From Pelargonium tetragonum (lineage: Eukaryota > Streptophyta > Magnoliopsida > Geraniales > Geraniaceae), in the NCBI GenBank assembly GCA_036897445.1, contig JAYMTL010000049.1, positions 57,652-121,651 on the forward strand: a DNA stretch of 64,000 nucleotides. Reading direction: 5' to 3'. Under the pieces are notes generated by a model. It was not told the DNA's origin, did no database searches, and was given only the letters and a program-made list of their open reading frames with translations. Both the position numbers and the translations under genes were made by a program. Positions 36,310 to 48,474 of this stretch are shown here, one piece after another (the first letter of the stretch is position 1; every line of letters starts with the position of its first letter).

Positions 36310-36513
36310 TTGTCCTTTGTGAAGCCAAGATATAATTTGGGGTGCCAGAATATAATCCTTGTGGACGGAGCGGCCCGGTATTGTATCATACAGCTAGAGT
36401 TTTCTAGAGAATATTATCCATATTTATTACTGATTAGTTATATCGAGATATCGAGCCCTGGTATTAAAACTTGTTTTCGGCTACTCTTAGGAAGCACTAA
36501 GGGGGATAGTTAA
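36310..36513 (+). mobile_element. Ty3/gypsy integrase core, decayed
   Basis: The 67-codon plus-strand frame (opening on TTG) follows the integrase core from first to second catalytic site. Residues 1-6, MSFVKP, fit 'M-D-F-V-T-x-L-P' with the first Asp replaced by Ser. Residues 11-24, GCQNIILVDGAARY, fit 'G-Y-D-x-I-L-V-V-V-D-R-x-x-K-Y' with one residue missing. Residues 32-47 fit the 'T-A-E-x-x-A-x-L-F-x-x-x-I-x-x-L' helix. Residues 48-57, SSPGIKTCFR, fit 'H-G-x-P-x-x-I-V-S-D-R', where the second Asp is Cys. Both catalytic residues are gone. No companion pieces were found on this strand nearby. Confidence 0.65.
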
Positions 36514-38243
36514 CCGGTAAACTTCCTATTTAATAGTTAATAGGGCGTTTTGTCTGCAGCCTCTTGCAAGAGCTCCCCTCTAACGGAGGGTTATAAAAAC
36601 TAAAATAGCCTTAAGGCAACTTAGTGTATTCCCTTTTTCTTGTAAATTACTTTTTATATGGAGTTTGCTCCTCCGCTAAGAGCAGGCTTGATTTTATAAG
36701 GTACTCTTAACCGAGCTAGAATACTTAATACTTAAACGAGGTTTATCCTATAGAAATAGAATGAATATTAACGAAAAAATTTCAGTTAAATAGATGTAAG
36801 GGGACTTTACCCACTTGAAGTTTTGGCATTCGGGCCTCTTTATATCTTCAGTAACTTCCTTTTTAAGAAAGAACTTGCCATTAGCGGGTCTAGTATGTTT
36901 AACAAGGCCTCCTCAGCACAAAAAGGAGCTTTATGCAGCGGTGTATATAATTTAGATATCTAGGAACCCAAATTCAGTATCGAGAAAGTGTGATTCTAAA
37001 ATAAAGGAATAAATCGGTAATCACCTCTTTTTGTAGAAGGGGTACTCTCTTTACGGATTGCGGCTTTACTCTTCGACGGTTCTGTTTACGTTTTGTTAGG
37101 GTGCTTACAGAAGTAAGTTTTCGTTATCTAAAAGCTTGCTTTACTACAATTTGTATCTTAGAATTAGGAACTGCCGGATACCCACCCTTTAGAAATAGAG
37201 TGAATCTTTACTTTAATTTATTAGATCCTGATTAAGGAATTAATTGATAAGCTCTTTTTTAAATCCTCCTTTCAGCCAGAGGGGTGTCGACGAAGACAAC
37301 AGGGTATGTACAAGATATTCTGACTCTCCAAATCGAACAACGTAATTATGCTACTAAAGTTTATGGGATTTCTACTTTCGAGGGGTTCTTCTCTTATATA
37401 AAAGTAACCGTATTGGGAATGCCAAGGGTACCCCCAGATTAAGAGGGTAGACGGGGCTTGTTGTTACTCAAGGGATTCCGAGCTAATATAGGGTAATGAA
37501 AACAGAGGATACGGAGGATACGGGTTCTTATACCGGGTATTAAAGTGTGGGCGGCGCCAAAAGTGTAACCCAAAAAGGGATCTGTTAAAAGAAAGATCTT
37601 CTATAAACTTCTGACCTATATTAAAAATTCAATTTGAGAATTTTATAATATTAAGGATTGCTGCTGGTTAATCTCTAAATTACTGAGTACCCCGAAACCC
37701 AAGTTCCTGAACCAGGTAAATATTTTTAACTCTGCATAACTTCTATCCAAAAGGTTTCTGCTGTGTGTTTAATCTTTTTGAATGAATATGGAGCTTTGGG
37801 AAGTGTATGGGGCTCCCTTTTTGTTTGTAGATTTGCACTAAAAGTCGTTTATAGTTTGTTAAACGGGTCTTCCTGAAGTTTCGGTAAAGCAGAATTCTTT
37901 TTATTCAAATCAAATATATAAAAAGGTACTGTATCTCATTTTTTTAGTAATAAAAAAAGACTTAGGATACCTTAAAGGGCTTAATATCCTACTCCAGTTA
38001 CTGGAGCTGGAGGGACCTTAAACTTAAAGGAGTGTTCTAGTTTTATAAGAACGCCCATCTGGTACAAATAATATCTAATCCAATTAGTCAGTTAATTTCA
38101 AATTTGTAATGACCGAATCTTTCGTGATAAATAAAAAGTAGAGATTACCAACTACTAGCCTACTAAAGCCCACTGTGTTTTAGTAAGGAACTCCTTAGGG
38201 GGCTATTAGAACCCTGTATTGACTTTAAATAGAACTTAGATAT
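36514..38243. other. no recognised feature
   Basis: AT-rich, no motif recognised. Confidence 0.4.
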
Positions 38244-38504
38244 CTATAAAATTTGAACTAGATACTTACTGGAAAAGTCTTTAGCAATTAGGCTGTAACG
38301 AAAATAACTATACCTGCTTTTTGAATGGATCCCAGTCCTTTTTAACAGAAAACCTAAGCTCCTAGTTAATAGGTGTATCCTTTTTTTTATTAAGGAGTCG
38401 CGTTGGGCTATTTTAAAGGGTGAAACACCTTCCATAGCAAGGAAATTTTGAGTATGTGTTCCTTCAAAGTAGATTGCAGTAAAATGGGCAAGCCCTTTGT
38501 TCAC
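38244..38504 (-). mobile_element. Ty3/gypsy reverse transcriptase, N-terminal part, decayed
   Basis: The 86-codon minus-strand frame is one of the longest in the window. Residues 27-29, VSP, fit 'S-x-S-P'. Residues 38-41, LIKK, fit 'L-F-V-K-K'. Residues 60-68, HSKSRYSYF, align to 'T-I-K-N-R-Y-P-L-P' (Lys, Arg and Tyr kept). Residues 74-80, AKDFSSK, fit 'A-K-Y-F-S-K-L-D' with one insertion, after a loss of about six residues. It continues in the correct order from the piece at 38975-39157 on the same strand, so the two probably come from one insertion with about 470 bases of extra or unreadable DNA between them. Confidence 0.6.
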
Positions 38505-38974
38505 AAGTGTAAGTTATAGTCCAGTTTTACGTTCTAAAGAATTTTTTCTGAAATAGAAGAGAGCAAAAGTAGTTGGAGTCTCTGTCCTATCCTAATAGAG
38601 TCGCTTCATTAATTGCTCTGATCCGTTTCCTGCTTATTGCTCCGGACCTATTTTCCTCCTCTAGGATTGGCTGAAATTTAGCTGCAGAATTTTTATGAGA
38701 CATTTTAAAAATATTCGTACCGAACCAGGTTTATTTTGAAAGCTCTAATGTAGCAAAAAGCCCCTCTCTTAAAGTTTAACCGGTTCGAGCACAAACCCTG
38801 GGAGTCCCTTTAGTTTAGTATAGAAGAAATCCTAAACTTACTCTTTAGAAACGGAGTCTAATGTAAATGAGTAGGGGATCCCTAAAATGAATATAACTAT
38901 GATAACGTAGAGCTTTCCTATAGATTCAAATCTAAAAATAGGGCGCACCTTAACCTAAAAAACTTACCAACACT
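38505..38974. other. spacer inside a broken RT
   Basis: This separates two RT pieces that should be adjacent. Nothing identified in it; parts look less TA-rich than the surroundings. Confidence 0.35.
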
Positions 38975-39157
38975 TCAGTTCTTAAAGCCTGCTCTGTAAT
39001 TCAAAAAGAAGTTTCTCCTAAATAAGGCGGTATAACTTGAAACAAGCGCTAAAAATTTCTTGTTTTTAGCTCCGGATAGACATAAGTTCAGTTTTGATAC
39101 AGAAAAGTCCATATCAATGACAGAGTTTTTTTCAAGCGCAATCTTTGAAGTATACAA
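38975..39157 (-). mobile_element. Ty3/gypsy RT upstream segment, decayed
   Basis: In the 60-codon minus-strand frame, residues 23-31, LNLCLSGAK, fit the 'I-x-L-x-P-G-A-K' segment that leads into gypsy RT. Residues 43-50, TALFRRNF, fit 'x-A-L-R-x-Y-L-x' at the position where the family has a helix of that type. Residues 56-58, AGF, fit 'x-G-F-I-R-P-S'. The spacing matches with little or no gap. RT proper follows in sense at 38504-38244. Confidence 0.55.
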
Positions 39158-42100
39158 GAATACAGTTCTAGCAAATCCTTTATATCACTAAAAATCTTTC
39201 AGATTATCCTCAGAATTCTATTCACACGAAAAAGGGGTGACTTGTTTAAAATAATAAGTATCCGGATTTCCGTACCATTTTGAGATTTAACACCTGGGAT
39301 GAATAAACCGTAGTCTCCGGGAGGAGAAGACAAAGACTTATCCCCTCATTTAAATAATTTGCAAAAACACAATTAGAAAACTTCGATTTGGCTTATTAGC
39401 GCGAGGTTAACAAAGGAGTATATACAAAAAAGGTTTATAGACTCTAAGTAAGGGGCTTGCTTGTAACAACTCCACGAGGAGGGTTTTGGCAGAAAGCTAG
39501 TAGACTAGTAGAGTTAATGCACTTATGTTTTTCTTTTATAATAAAGGAATTCTTAGGGATACCCCATTTTCACTTTATTTGAATTCAATATCCGAAGCTT
39601 GGTCTTTAAAGGCGCCTACTTTTTCCGGGTCTAACTTTTTAATTTATTCTTTGCGCTATACTTGTTAAACAGGCTTCTATTAAGATTTCTCAGATTTAAT
39701 ACTCTATTTTTTTTGAAAAGTTCTCTAAAGCATCCGCCCCGTAAAACTTTTTTTTTCATTAGTATACATTAATTCAGTTCACGTGTATAAGCCGGCTATT
39801 TAGCATGTTAATTCTAAGGTATTCAAAAAGCATTAGAACAAGTTCGTTCTATAAGGTTTACATGTCAGGGATAAGACTTCCGTTAAAATATCCAGGATAA
39901 GGGTAGAGCCCGGCACTCTTATAATATAAAGAAGCTGTTCCCGTCCCTTCTAACAAGCATTAACTAGAATTTCTTTTAATACCCGCGGATTTCCAGGAGA
40001 ATCTTGTCCTTTAAAAAGCGAGGAGAGGCATCAAGTACTGAAGTACCCTATAACTTTTATTATGAATCCCCCTTACGGAGATGTCTTTACTAAGCGCCCA
40101 ACTGACACAGTGGAATCTTAGGGAGAGTCCCAATTAACCACGTAAAATTAAGAATAGGAATTTCTCAGGCATCCAAAAAAAGAAAAGTGTGCTTCTCCGG
40201 CTTGGCTAACAGCCTTTAATACTTTGAAATTGTCCACTTCAGACTATACCCTTATTATTTTCTTAATTACATACTCTTCAGCTAAGAGTAAACTGCCTTA
40301 ATAGAAAAGACTTTGAATCTTCAACCTGACACCGTACCTACACTTCTTTAATTCTCAGTGCGATAACACTAAACGGATTCTAAGATAAAAAGAATTGAAA
40401 TCCTTCTTGTAATAATTCATACAAAATTGTTAAGAATTTTAAATGAACAGCTCAATATTATATAGCGAACTTGCCTAGTGGTTGTGGTTCTTTTAGGGCG
40501 CTTAAAAGAACTCCCTATTTGGTAGTAGGGGCGGCAACCCCCCAGTTTTTATGTACTAATACAATTTGAACCCTTTGACATTTAGGCAGCTGCAGTTCTT
40601 GATAAAAAAGCTTTTTTGAGGCTGAATCTTACGTGTACTAATCTCTGTAGAGGCGCCTATATATAACCTTTTTAAAAGCAGCGGGCAGCTAAAATGCTTT
40701 TGTTTATTAAATCGGGTTTACTCAGAGTCCTTTCGCTTTAAAGAAAGCTTACTAAAATCTTTTCTTTAAGAACTCTCTAATCGTTAACTTTAGGTAACTT
40801 GGGTCAGTGCTTTTAAAAAAGTAGGCCGCCTTAGAACTTACTTCGGGATATTCAAGAATTAAGGTTGAGTTTCCGGGGCAAAAGTCATATATAAAATAGA
40901 AAGACGGCTGCAGTAGGGTATCTTTTTTACATCGTTTCTAGTAAATATACCAGGAAGTGCTAATGAGATTAAAAAGAAGATACATGCTAGCAAGACTACT
41001 CACCTGAGGCCTAAATAGAATACGAAACCCGTTAACCCGAGTGTCGGGAAATCGCAAAACAGGATATGCTGCAGTCAGGCTTTTTAAAAGTAGAGCTATA
41101 ACCAAAAAATCCCTTGCTGTAAGGAAATCCTGTTAACCTAGCTGGGCTTCTTGTTAAAACAAATTACATACTGGAATCCAATAACCAGGTATATTAGTAA
41201 GTGCATCCGGTAATCACGTTCACAAAAGGGACTCCGGTCTAGGAACCCAACTGCCCTGTTTTTGGGTTGTTAATAGAGCTAATCCCAGAATAAAGACTTT
41301 GTAGTTGACCTCGCCTCGAAATGTCGCATTCTGTTTTGTTAAGAAGGGTACAACACAAGGATAGATACAAGACTTTTAGCCCTTTATTCGTTTTTAATTA
41401 AGGTGGTGTGCGGGAGAGAAAACTATATAAAAAGAAAGTTTCGTGTTCTATATTTTTATTCCCAGGCTTTGTTTATGGCGTAAAGGAAACCTTGTGTTTG
41501 GAAGGGCTCTCTAGGGCGTAGTCTCTAATAGCTTTGCCTAAGGGTTTCCTCAAGTAAAGTCTTGAGGCTTACAAGCATAAAAAAGTTTCTTTGGCTTCTT
41601 TTTTACTTCATTTTACTAAAGAAATTTAGACCAAGTTCTGTAGAGCTCTGTGTAAACATGAAGGAAAGTCTCTCAAAAGGCTCCGGTTAGACTTCTATAC
41701 AAAGAGAATTCTTAACCTGATATTCTGCACACTGCGCTTCATTTTTCTAGTAACTCCTCTTTAAAATATATTTATATAAAATTTAGAAAAGTAATTTGAG
41801 AAAGTTAAGGGCTCGCCTAGAACAAAGCAAATATTTAAGGAATTCTTGCCAATTTCATATGAAACTGGAAAACTAGAGCCTTTTCTGAATAGATGCTGTG
41901 GGAATCCGGAAGAGAAAAAATCATTCTTGTTGAGCATGTTCCCCGAAAAGATGTACCTTTAGAAAAAACCTTTATGATCGCAATCTGGGGCTTTTGCCTA
42001 ACAAAAATCACACTTTAGTTATAAGAAAAGGGAGTTGGTTAAGAACTTATTTTATATGATACTGGCGCTAGATACTAGATAGTGGAGAAAAGGAGCTTAT

Positions 42101-42831
42101 ACAAGATTTTGCTTAGACTTTCACAGCTATAGGAGTTTTTATACTTCATTTTGTTCCGGTGTAAGTTATAAAATAGGCTTTCCGTTCGTCTACTTTTACA
42201 AAAATATGCTTTAGAATAAACTTTTCATTAGACTTATAATACTGGGGGTGCCCCGAATTCAAGTATCTCTTAGGATATCCTTATTAGGCCCATAAACCCT
42301 TATATGAGGCTCTTAGTCTCACAAAAAAGAATATTGGAAAGCCGAGCTTTGAGTAGCCTGGAAATTTTAAACGTAAAAATTCTTTTTAGTTGCTCTTGAT
42401 TTGTTATATTGATACGAGCTTTCGACCATTTAGATTTTTGCAGATACCTTAGCAAAAACTTAAATGTAGGGATATTTTAAGAGGGTCCTTATTTACTTAC
42501 AAGAACCCTAAAAAAGTGTTATTTAAATTAAAAGGAGTGGCTGGGGTTGCAAATGCGGGAAGTGAAGCTTGTAACTACTCTATACGCTTTATAGAAAAGA
42601 TGCGTACCAAATTACGAATGGTAGAATACCCTAAAACGTAACGAATAGAATCTAACCAAAAAGAGTTCAAACAACAAAGTAAACCTGCAGCATAGTATAC
42701 CCAAGAGTTTTCTGCTATATGTTAATTGTTCAATAATAATTGTAAGAAACCAAAACTCTTTTTTTAAGAAAAAAAGTACGGTTTAATTAAAGGCTTGTAA
42801 TGGATATTGACATTATGGTGTGTTTTAGTTT
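39158..42831. other. 3.7-kb AT-rich stretch without a recognised gene
   Basis: No 60-codon frame on either strand and no motif recognised. Confidence 0.4.
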
Positions 42832-43014
42832 ATGCCGAGTACCTGGAGAATAGGAATGTCCTTAACTTTAGTATTATCCAGAGCTGTTGGTTTTATAGGC
42901 TATTTATATAAGTTTATTTTACAGGATTTTAAAAAGGGGTACTACCTCACGAGCCCTCAATTTTACCTATTTTCGTTATACATTTTTGCAAAAATAGAGG
43001 CTTTAACAAAATGA
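42832..43014 (+). mobile_element. Ty3/gypsy reverse transcriptase, distal part, decayed
   Basis: This 60-codon plus-strand frame is one of the clearest gypsy matches. Residues 5-16, WRIGMSLTLVLS, align to 'W-P-x-P-x-S-V-T-E-V-R-S', and residues 19-29, VGFIGYLYKFI, to 'L-G-F-A-G-Y-Y-R-R-F-I'. Phe33 and Lys35 fit 'F-S-K-I-A'. Trp, Ser, Thr, Val, Ser, Gly-Phe, Gly-Tyr and Phe-Ile are kept in place with a single one-residue gap. This region joins the RT thumb/connection to RNase H. The tail may reach the start of RNase H, which is not readable beyond the stop. Confidence 0.75.
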
Positions 43015-43793
43015 GTATAAAGTACTTTATTAGTATACCTAAAATCTCACAATATAAAAAGGATACATCAAACCTTACCTAGAGACTTCGTCACAGGAAT
43101 CCCACAAATCTTGTAGCCACCGGTCACTTAATAAGCTAGGTCCCGGCTTTTAGTAAAGTCTTTCTAAAACAGCCAAGTAATCTACGCCCTACATTCGTAA
43201 AAGGTGAACTTATGAGTTTTTTTACGTTTCCTTATTTATCTGTATAAGTTTTGCTATAATTTTTATAATAGTGCAAAAGTCATATTGAGGCAAAAATGTC
43301 ATTTTCTGATCTGAAAGGAGTCCTAGATCTTTTTCTATCGAGCTATTACTTAATTTATTAACGAAAGTTTCCATACATATAATGGTATACATCTATTCTT
43401 CGTTTCCTACCTATTAGCCTTAGCTTTTCTAAGAGGCCTATACATACTTTAATTGTCAACTTTTAATGTTTTTAGTACAAACAAGTTTACTAGAATTCGT
43501 ACTGCATACCACTTTTATGTATGTCGAAGTTCTAAATTTTTATATTCACGTTGCCCCCTTATTTACAAATTTTTAGGTACCTTGTTTCGAACCTAAACCT
43601 AGTTAAAAAGAAAGCTATATTCTGGCTTTAAAAAATTCTCTAAATTTTGTGTGCCCTAACACTTGCCTTATTGGCAAAAAGGGATCCCCCAGTAGCCCGC
43701 GGTTTTGTTTGATATGATTTATAGTTTTATTAAAAGGTTGCTTTTAGCTGTGTGTTTATGCTTCCTTTCAAAAAAGAACCTTTGTTAAGTTGT
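43015..43793. other. no recognised feature
   Basis: AT-rich. It lies between two gypsy pieces of opposite orientation, so an element boundary should fall here, but no LTR end was found. Confidence 0.35.
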
Positions 43794-43991
43794 TTAGCTG
43801 GAAGGGGGAACTCCTACCGATGTAAAAAGAACGCAGGAAAGATTTTTAACATAATTAAGGGTCCCCTTTTTGACCCAACCCGCCCTGGTGTTAGGTATAT
43901 AATACAGTAAGTACCCTATTTTTAGTTCAGAAACTCCTACATACAGAGGACATGAACGGAATTTTTTGGTAGTCCAAAAGTATAGTAACAA
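43794..43991 (-). mobile_element. Ty3/gypsy RNase H, N-terminal part, decayed
   Basis: In the 65-codon minus-strand frame, residues 5-7, FWT, fit the 'F-x-W-T' that precedes RNase H in gypsy pol. Residues 18-31, VGVSELKIGYLLYY, fit 'V-E-T-D-A-S-x-x-x-x-G-x-V-L-S-Q' with the Asp-Ala deleted, so the catalytic Asp is gone. Residues 40-51, VKKGTLNYVKNL, fit 'S-K-K...N-Y...K-E-L' with small deletions. It lies downstream, in sense, of the RT piece at 45158-44976, on the same strand and in the right order. Confidence 0.55.
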
Positions 43992-44852
43992 GAGGGGTAT
44001 ATAAGCAGCTAAAAAAGTCTTACCTGCGATAAAAATGAGTCGAGAGAACCCCTATAAGACTTCTCCTTATATAATTGTATAAACGGGAACGCTTCATGCA
44101 AATTCTGAGATAGAGAAACTCTCCTTTTTCAGTAAAGTTCGAAACTTTTTGCTTTTTTTGCTAAGCAAATCCCCTCTAGGCTAAAGTCATAAACCCCTTT
44201 TTTACTAACGCTACTTAACTCAGCTTCGTACACTTCTTTAATCTTAGTATCCTTAGTTTTCATTTGCAGCTCTTAATTTATAAGGGCTTGCTTCCTTGTC
44301 GAAAAACAAAAGTGTAACAACATCTAAAAAGATAATTGGTTCAAATCTTGTCACTCCGTAGGTAGAAAGAGAGGTAACTAAATAAAATTCAGTGAAAATC
44401 AAACCTATTTTACTAAAAAAGAGTCTCGATGGACGATTCTATATCTGTCCTTAGCATTTGTGGGTTATGATACTCTACTTAAGTCACAAGTTGTCTTAAA
44501 GACTTTTTCTATAAAGTTAAGGTAGGCTTTGTGTCCTATCTAGTCTATTAATTTTATTGGTATGCCTGGAGTCAAATTCTCTTTAAATAGGGAGCTAAAA
44601 AATTAAGTGCGGATTAGAGGTATCCTTTAATTAGGCTTTGTTTTATACATACTTTAGCTATATCCCAGTTTTGAATCTTAAGAGATGCGGAGCTCTATTT
44701 AGTTTCAAAATACCTTATCTATCCATTAAGCAGGAATTCCTGAGTTATAAAAAGAACTCCGCTCGCTTCTTTTTAGGACTTTAAGAAGTTAAAGGTTTTT
44801 AGACTTAAATGTACCCCCGGGGAGTATATACAGGGGCTTTTCTTATATACAA
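43992..44852. other. no recognised feature
   Basis: This should hold the distal RT of the element on either side, but no motif could be read. A B-box-like GGTTCAAATC lies at 44338-44347 without a cloverleaf. Confidence 0.35.
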
Positions 44853-44925
44853 AGGACTCGAACCCATGGAGTGCGAGCTAAAAGCTTTCTGTTCTAACCT
44901 ATTTTGTTAGTTCTTATGTAAACTT
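44853..44925 (-). pseudogene. possible tRNA-Lys-like relic
   Basis: On the minus strand, GGTTAGAAC (a typical D-arm 3' half) is followed by the anticodon-loop-like CTTTTAG (44878-44884, anticodon TTT) and then GGGTTCGAGTCC (T-arm). The spacing suits a tRNA, but only three of five anticodon-stem pairs form, the T-stem is imperfect, and no D-arm 5' half or acceptor stem is visible. It may be chance around a B-box-like word. Confidence 0.22.
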
Positions 44926-44975
44926 CTTCCTTTAGCCTAATTAGTTATACTATCTATAGCTAGCTAATTATTCCT

Positions 44976-45158
44976 TTACTTATCTTGCCTTGAGATAAAT
45001 ACAATATCATGTGTTTTTCCAGTTCTGTTCCTCAAATCTAAATTGGAGATATAGCTTTTGAGAAAAAATCGATGACACATTTCCGAAAAAGTCTTTCTTG
45101 ATAGAGTCCAGCAGGATATAAAGTTATACTGTTTACCCAGGGAATACTCTAGTGGCAT
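44976..45158 (-). mobile_element. Ty3/gypsy reverse transcriptase, N-terminal part with catalytic Asp, decayed
   Basis: This 60-codon minus-strand frame is the most convincing gypsy match. Residues 25-44, SEMCHRFFLKSYISNLDLRN, align without any gap to the RT segment 'S-E-x-L-D-R-L-x-x-A-K-Y-F-T-K-L-D-L-R-N'. The first catalytic Asp is intact at residue 41 within LDLRN. Upstream, Tyr5 fits 'D-Y-R-x-L-N', and residues 17-20, WTLS, fit 'Y-P-L-P'. After Asn44 an insertion precedes HDIVFI, which fits 'H-Q-I-R-I'. RNase H on the same strand at 43991-43794 is a plausible continuation, though the distance is about twice the usual. Confidence 0.78.
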
Positions 45159-48128
45159 TCAGCAGACTTCCCTTTACTTTTGATTACTTAATAGGTGAAT
45201 CTCGCTTAGGTTTCGAAGAATTCAGTATTCCTTTGTCAAGTCGAGGGATCTAAATACATATTAGCAGTATTTCCGTGTTTGAACTTATTTTATAAAGCTT
45301 AATTTCATAAGAATTTGAAGGTCGGAAGTCTTAAATTTACATGGGAATGAGCAAAAATTTCTATTATGTATGTAAAATTGTGTGTAAGCCTGCTCTTTAA
45401 GTTTAGTTATAACTAAGGTCGGGGAGACTTTGTTAAGTTAAGAGGCTCCTCGGCTGGGGTCGGATAATTAAATATTTTAAAAAGCATCTCCATACTGGCA
45501 CTAATTCAAAATTTTCTCTATTTCTTCAAAAAACTAGGGTAGCTCGGTTTCAAATCGAAAGGGAAGCTCCTCGTTTATATACTCCCGTTGTTAATTTCTT
45601 TGTCTTCCCCAGATTAAGATAAGAGAATTTCCTTACTGCTTTACCGCGCAAAGCAAAACCTAAAACTTTGGAAGTCCGTTAATTTCTTGTATAGACTTTG
45701 TTGTTTGGCTTAAAAGTTCGGGCATTAGATAAAAGAATGATAAAAAGGAGTTCTTAGTTTATTCCTGATTATCAGAGAGCCTTCCTTGCTGTAAATAGAA
45801 AAAGAATCTAGCTGCAGTAACAGGTTTAAAAGCTACTCTTGACAAAAAGAAAAATAAGCCCTAATCTAATATATTGAAGAACCCTCCTCTTGATACTGAG
45901 TATCCTACTTCCTTCTACTCGGATGTAAAGTTATTAATCCAGTTTAACTAAATCCCTTTGCCCGGGTTAGCCGACATAGCTACCCATATTATAAAAATGA
46001 AGTCTTTTAGGATATTTTATATTCAAGAAGCTCTTAAAGGGGACCCTGTCAAGCAAGATAAAAATCTTGTTTTTGTAATATATCAGTTTTTAGGTTTGAC
46101 TTTTCAGTATCTCACAAAAAGAATTTAATAAAGTCGTACAGGGGTTACCTAGGATAGTCCCCCTCTTTGCGGATACCCATAAAGATCCTGCTTTCATCAT
46201 CCAGATCAGAAAAGCCTTAGAACTTAAAACAAGGCTCGACTATCTTTGTCTTGACATAGTTATGCCTCCAGGAAAATCTCCTTAGGAATTGACTTTAACT
46301 TATATAATATTACCTTGTCCAACTGAATCTGAAGAATACGGAATACACTAACTCGTGTTAAAGTGAACACAAACTTTAGAGCAGAGTATAGACTTTTTTA
46401 AGAGAGTTTTTAACTTTATTTTATAAGGTGTAATATCATCCTTATCCTTTAATTACTGAATTTTAAGTGGAATTTGTTGGTGGGGCTTCGCTTGTTCCTG
46501 CGTTTCCCATTTCGGATAATAAAGATTTAAGGGATAAAAAGGGCCGGAAGTAGAGCTGAAGGGATTTGCTTGTTTCAGGTAATTGTGATAGGAAAACGGG
46601 TCTACAATTAGAATATAAAGAAGGCCTTTTTTTTGTTAGTTAAATTTAATAAGAGTAAGGTTTGAGGTAGGATATGATAGGATTTGGCTGGTCTAGTAGG
46701 GATCCTAGGGAAGAGAGAAAGAGCTAGGATGAGGATTTGCTTCCAATAAGAATAAGTAAGAGAATTCAATCTATATAAACGGGTAAGTTTCTATCTTAAG
46801 TAACAAGTAAGTAAGACGCGCTGGGGCCTTGCGAGGTTATCTTACATTTTTTGAGCAAGAGAACAAAAGAAAGGCATATCAACCTAAGAAAGAGGGGAAG
46901 GTTTTGGCTGAGAAAAGATATGCAAATACAGACTTAGAAGATCGGGATACTAGAGCTTTCCTTGCTTTTAGGAGCGATTTACTATACTAAGCAGATCGAT
47001 ATTCCTTAAAAATTCTTCGCTACACATTAAGGGAAATTGCTAGGGGGAGTGCTTTCAACGAAACCCCAACGAGATAAGGGGTACTTTGGGGCAGTCTTAG
47101 TTCCCAGTCTTAAAATCTCCCTTTTAACCGCGGATTTGTAACATATCCGAAAGCAAAAACCTGTTGGATTTCTCAACTTTGGTTAACCTTCGTGAGCGTC
47201 TATGTTTACTGGGAATTCCTCTCTTTTAACAGTTGCGTACAAAAGAGTCAATTCCATCCCTTTGTCTAATCCTTATTTAATGGACCCCTTAAGCTTAGGG
47301 ATTCCTAGATTTGCATATAATTAATTAAGAGTATTAGATTTGAAAAAGCAAAGAGTTTAAAGGATAATGCTTGGTAAAGGGCACCTCTTTCCCGTTCCTT
47401 GTATTTTCTAGAGCTTAGTTATGCAGCTCCCTTATCGTTAGTTAATTATTAGCTTACTTTTCTAGATATTTTTTATTTTAAGCTTCCCATGGATTCTTTA
47501 GCACTCTGATCTAGGAATTTTGGTTGGAATGCGAGTAAACTTTTTAGTACGGTAGGCTAGTGAATCACTTCTAAATTAAAGAACTGCCACTCCCCTTTCT
47601 TCTTGCGTATAAGCTCTATTTGAACTCCTGATCCTTAAGCCGGCGTTTAATTCTATTAATTTTATAAAGTAAAGAGCTCCTTTTACAAGGTATCTCTGGG
47701 ATTCAACTGCAGTTAAGAGTTAGGCAACAGAGAGGGAAGGTTTAGCTCTGATATAGGGGCCTGGAGTAAGGTTACAAAGAGTACAATTATAATAATAGCA
47801 GCTATGAACACTAGCAAAGCTCTTATTAAAATACAGAATGTAGGGATAGATAAGAGTTTAGCTGCAATGTAAGTGCCCTCTGTTTCCAATTCTGGATGTT
47901 AAGCAAGTATAGTTCCAGAAGGAAAGTTAGGAATAATGAAAACATACAGGAAAGCGCAATAGGAAATAGATACTACCTCTAGGGATTTTTTAAGTCTTGT
48001 TTTATCAATTGACTAACTTACTGTAGCGTAGCATTGAACAACTAAAAAGGGTTTTCTCCCCTACTAACAAAAGGCAGCCTTTAAGGAAAGCAAAAAGAAG
48101 CAACGTAGCTCCGCTTTGTAGTAGAGTA
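45159..48128. other. 3-kb AT-rich stretch, no firm gene
   Basis: Nothing could be named firmly. A minus-strand peptide DLDDESRIFM near 46170-46205 recalls the RT 'Y-L-D-D-I-L-I' box but has two extra residues. Around 47690-48060 base use changes (fewer TA steps, more purine). There a plus-strand frame, WSKVTKSTIIIIAAM..., starting near 47763 vaguely recalls a copia gag. Neither is strong enough for a call. Confidence 0.3.
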
Positions 48129-48338
48129 ATGAACATTTTACTTCGGGGTGTACTGATGGATTACGCTTTTAAGAGTTTTACTAAGTCAAAAGTCCTATTT
48201 AATGCCCACGCATCCGGGTTACGAAATACAAGGGTTCTACAAAAAGAAGATGGAAGTATATTAATATTAGTTTTCTCGGGATCGAGTTACCTTAACCCTG
48301 TGACCTTTTGGGCTGCTGCTGAACTCCAAGTATTATAG
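48129..48338 (+). mobile_element. Ty3/gypsy RNase H, N-terminal part, decayed
   Basis: In the 69-codon plus-strand frame, residues 13-23, AFKSFTKSKVL, fit 'A-F-x-x-L-K-x-A-F-T-x-A-P-V-L' with small deletions. Residues 27-42, HASGLRNTRVLQKEDG, fit 'T-D-A-S-x-x-x-x-x-x-V-L-x-Q...D-G', with the catalytic Asp changed to His. Residues 47-58 contain LVFSGSS, fitting 'V-A-F-x-S-R-K'. It is followed on the same strand by the integrase zinc-finger piece at 48475, in the right order and about half the usual distance. Confidence 0.6.
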
Positions 48339-48474
48339 ACGGACTCTAAAATAAGAGTATAAAAATTGACCCGATCGGGCTTTATAGGATCCTCGAGGCT
48401 TTTTTTTTTCTGGAAATTGGAGAAAAAAGGAAACTTGGTAGAAATAAGTCAATTAAGAGTTCCTAAACTTAGAA

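Noticed and set aside
38244-38504. Gypsy gag protein (FEGT...FL...)
   Set aside because: A gag-like reading of the first 50 residues was possible, but the second half follows RT motifs in order and the neighbour at 38975-39157 is the RT segment just before it.
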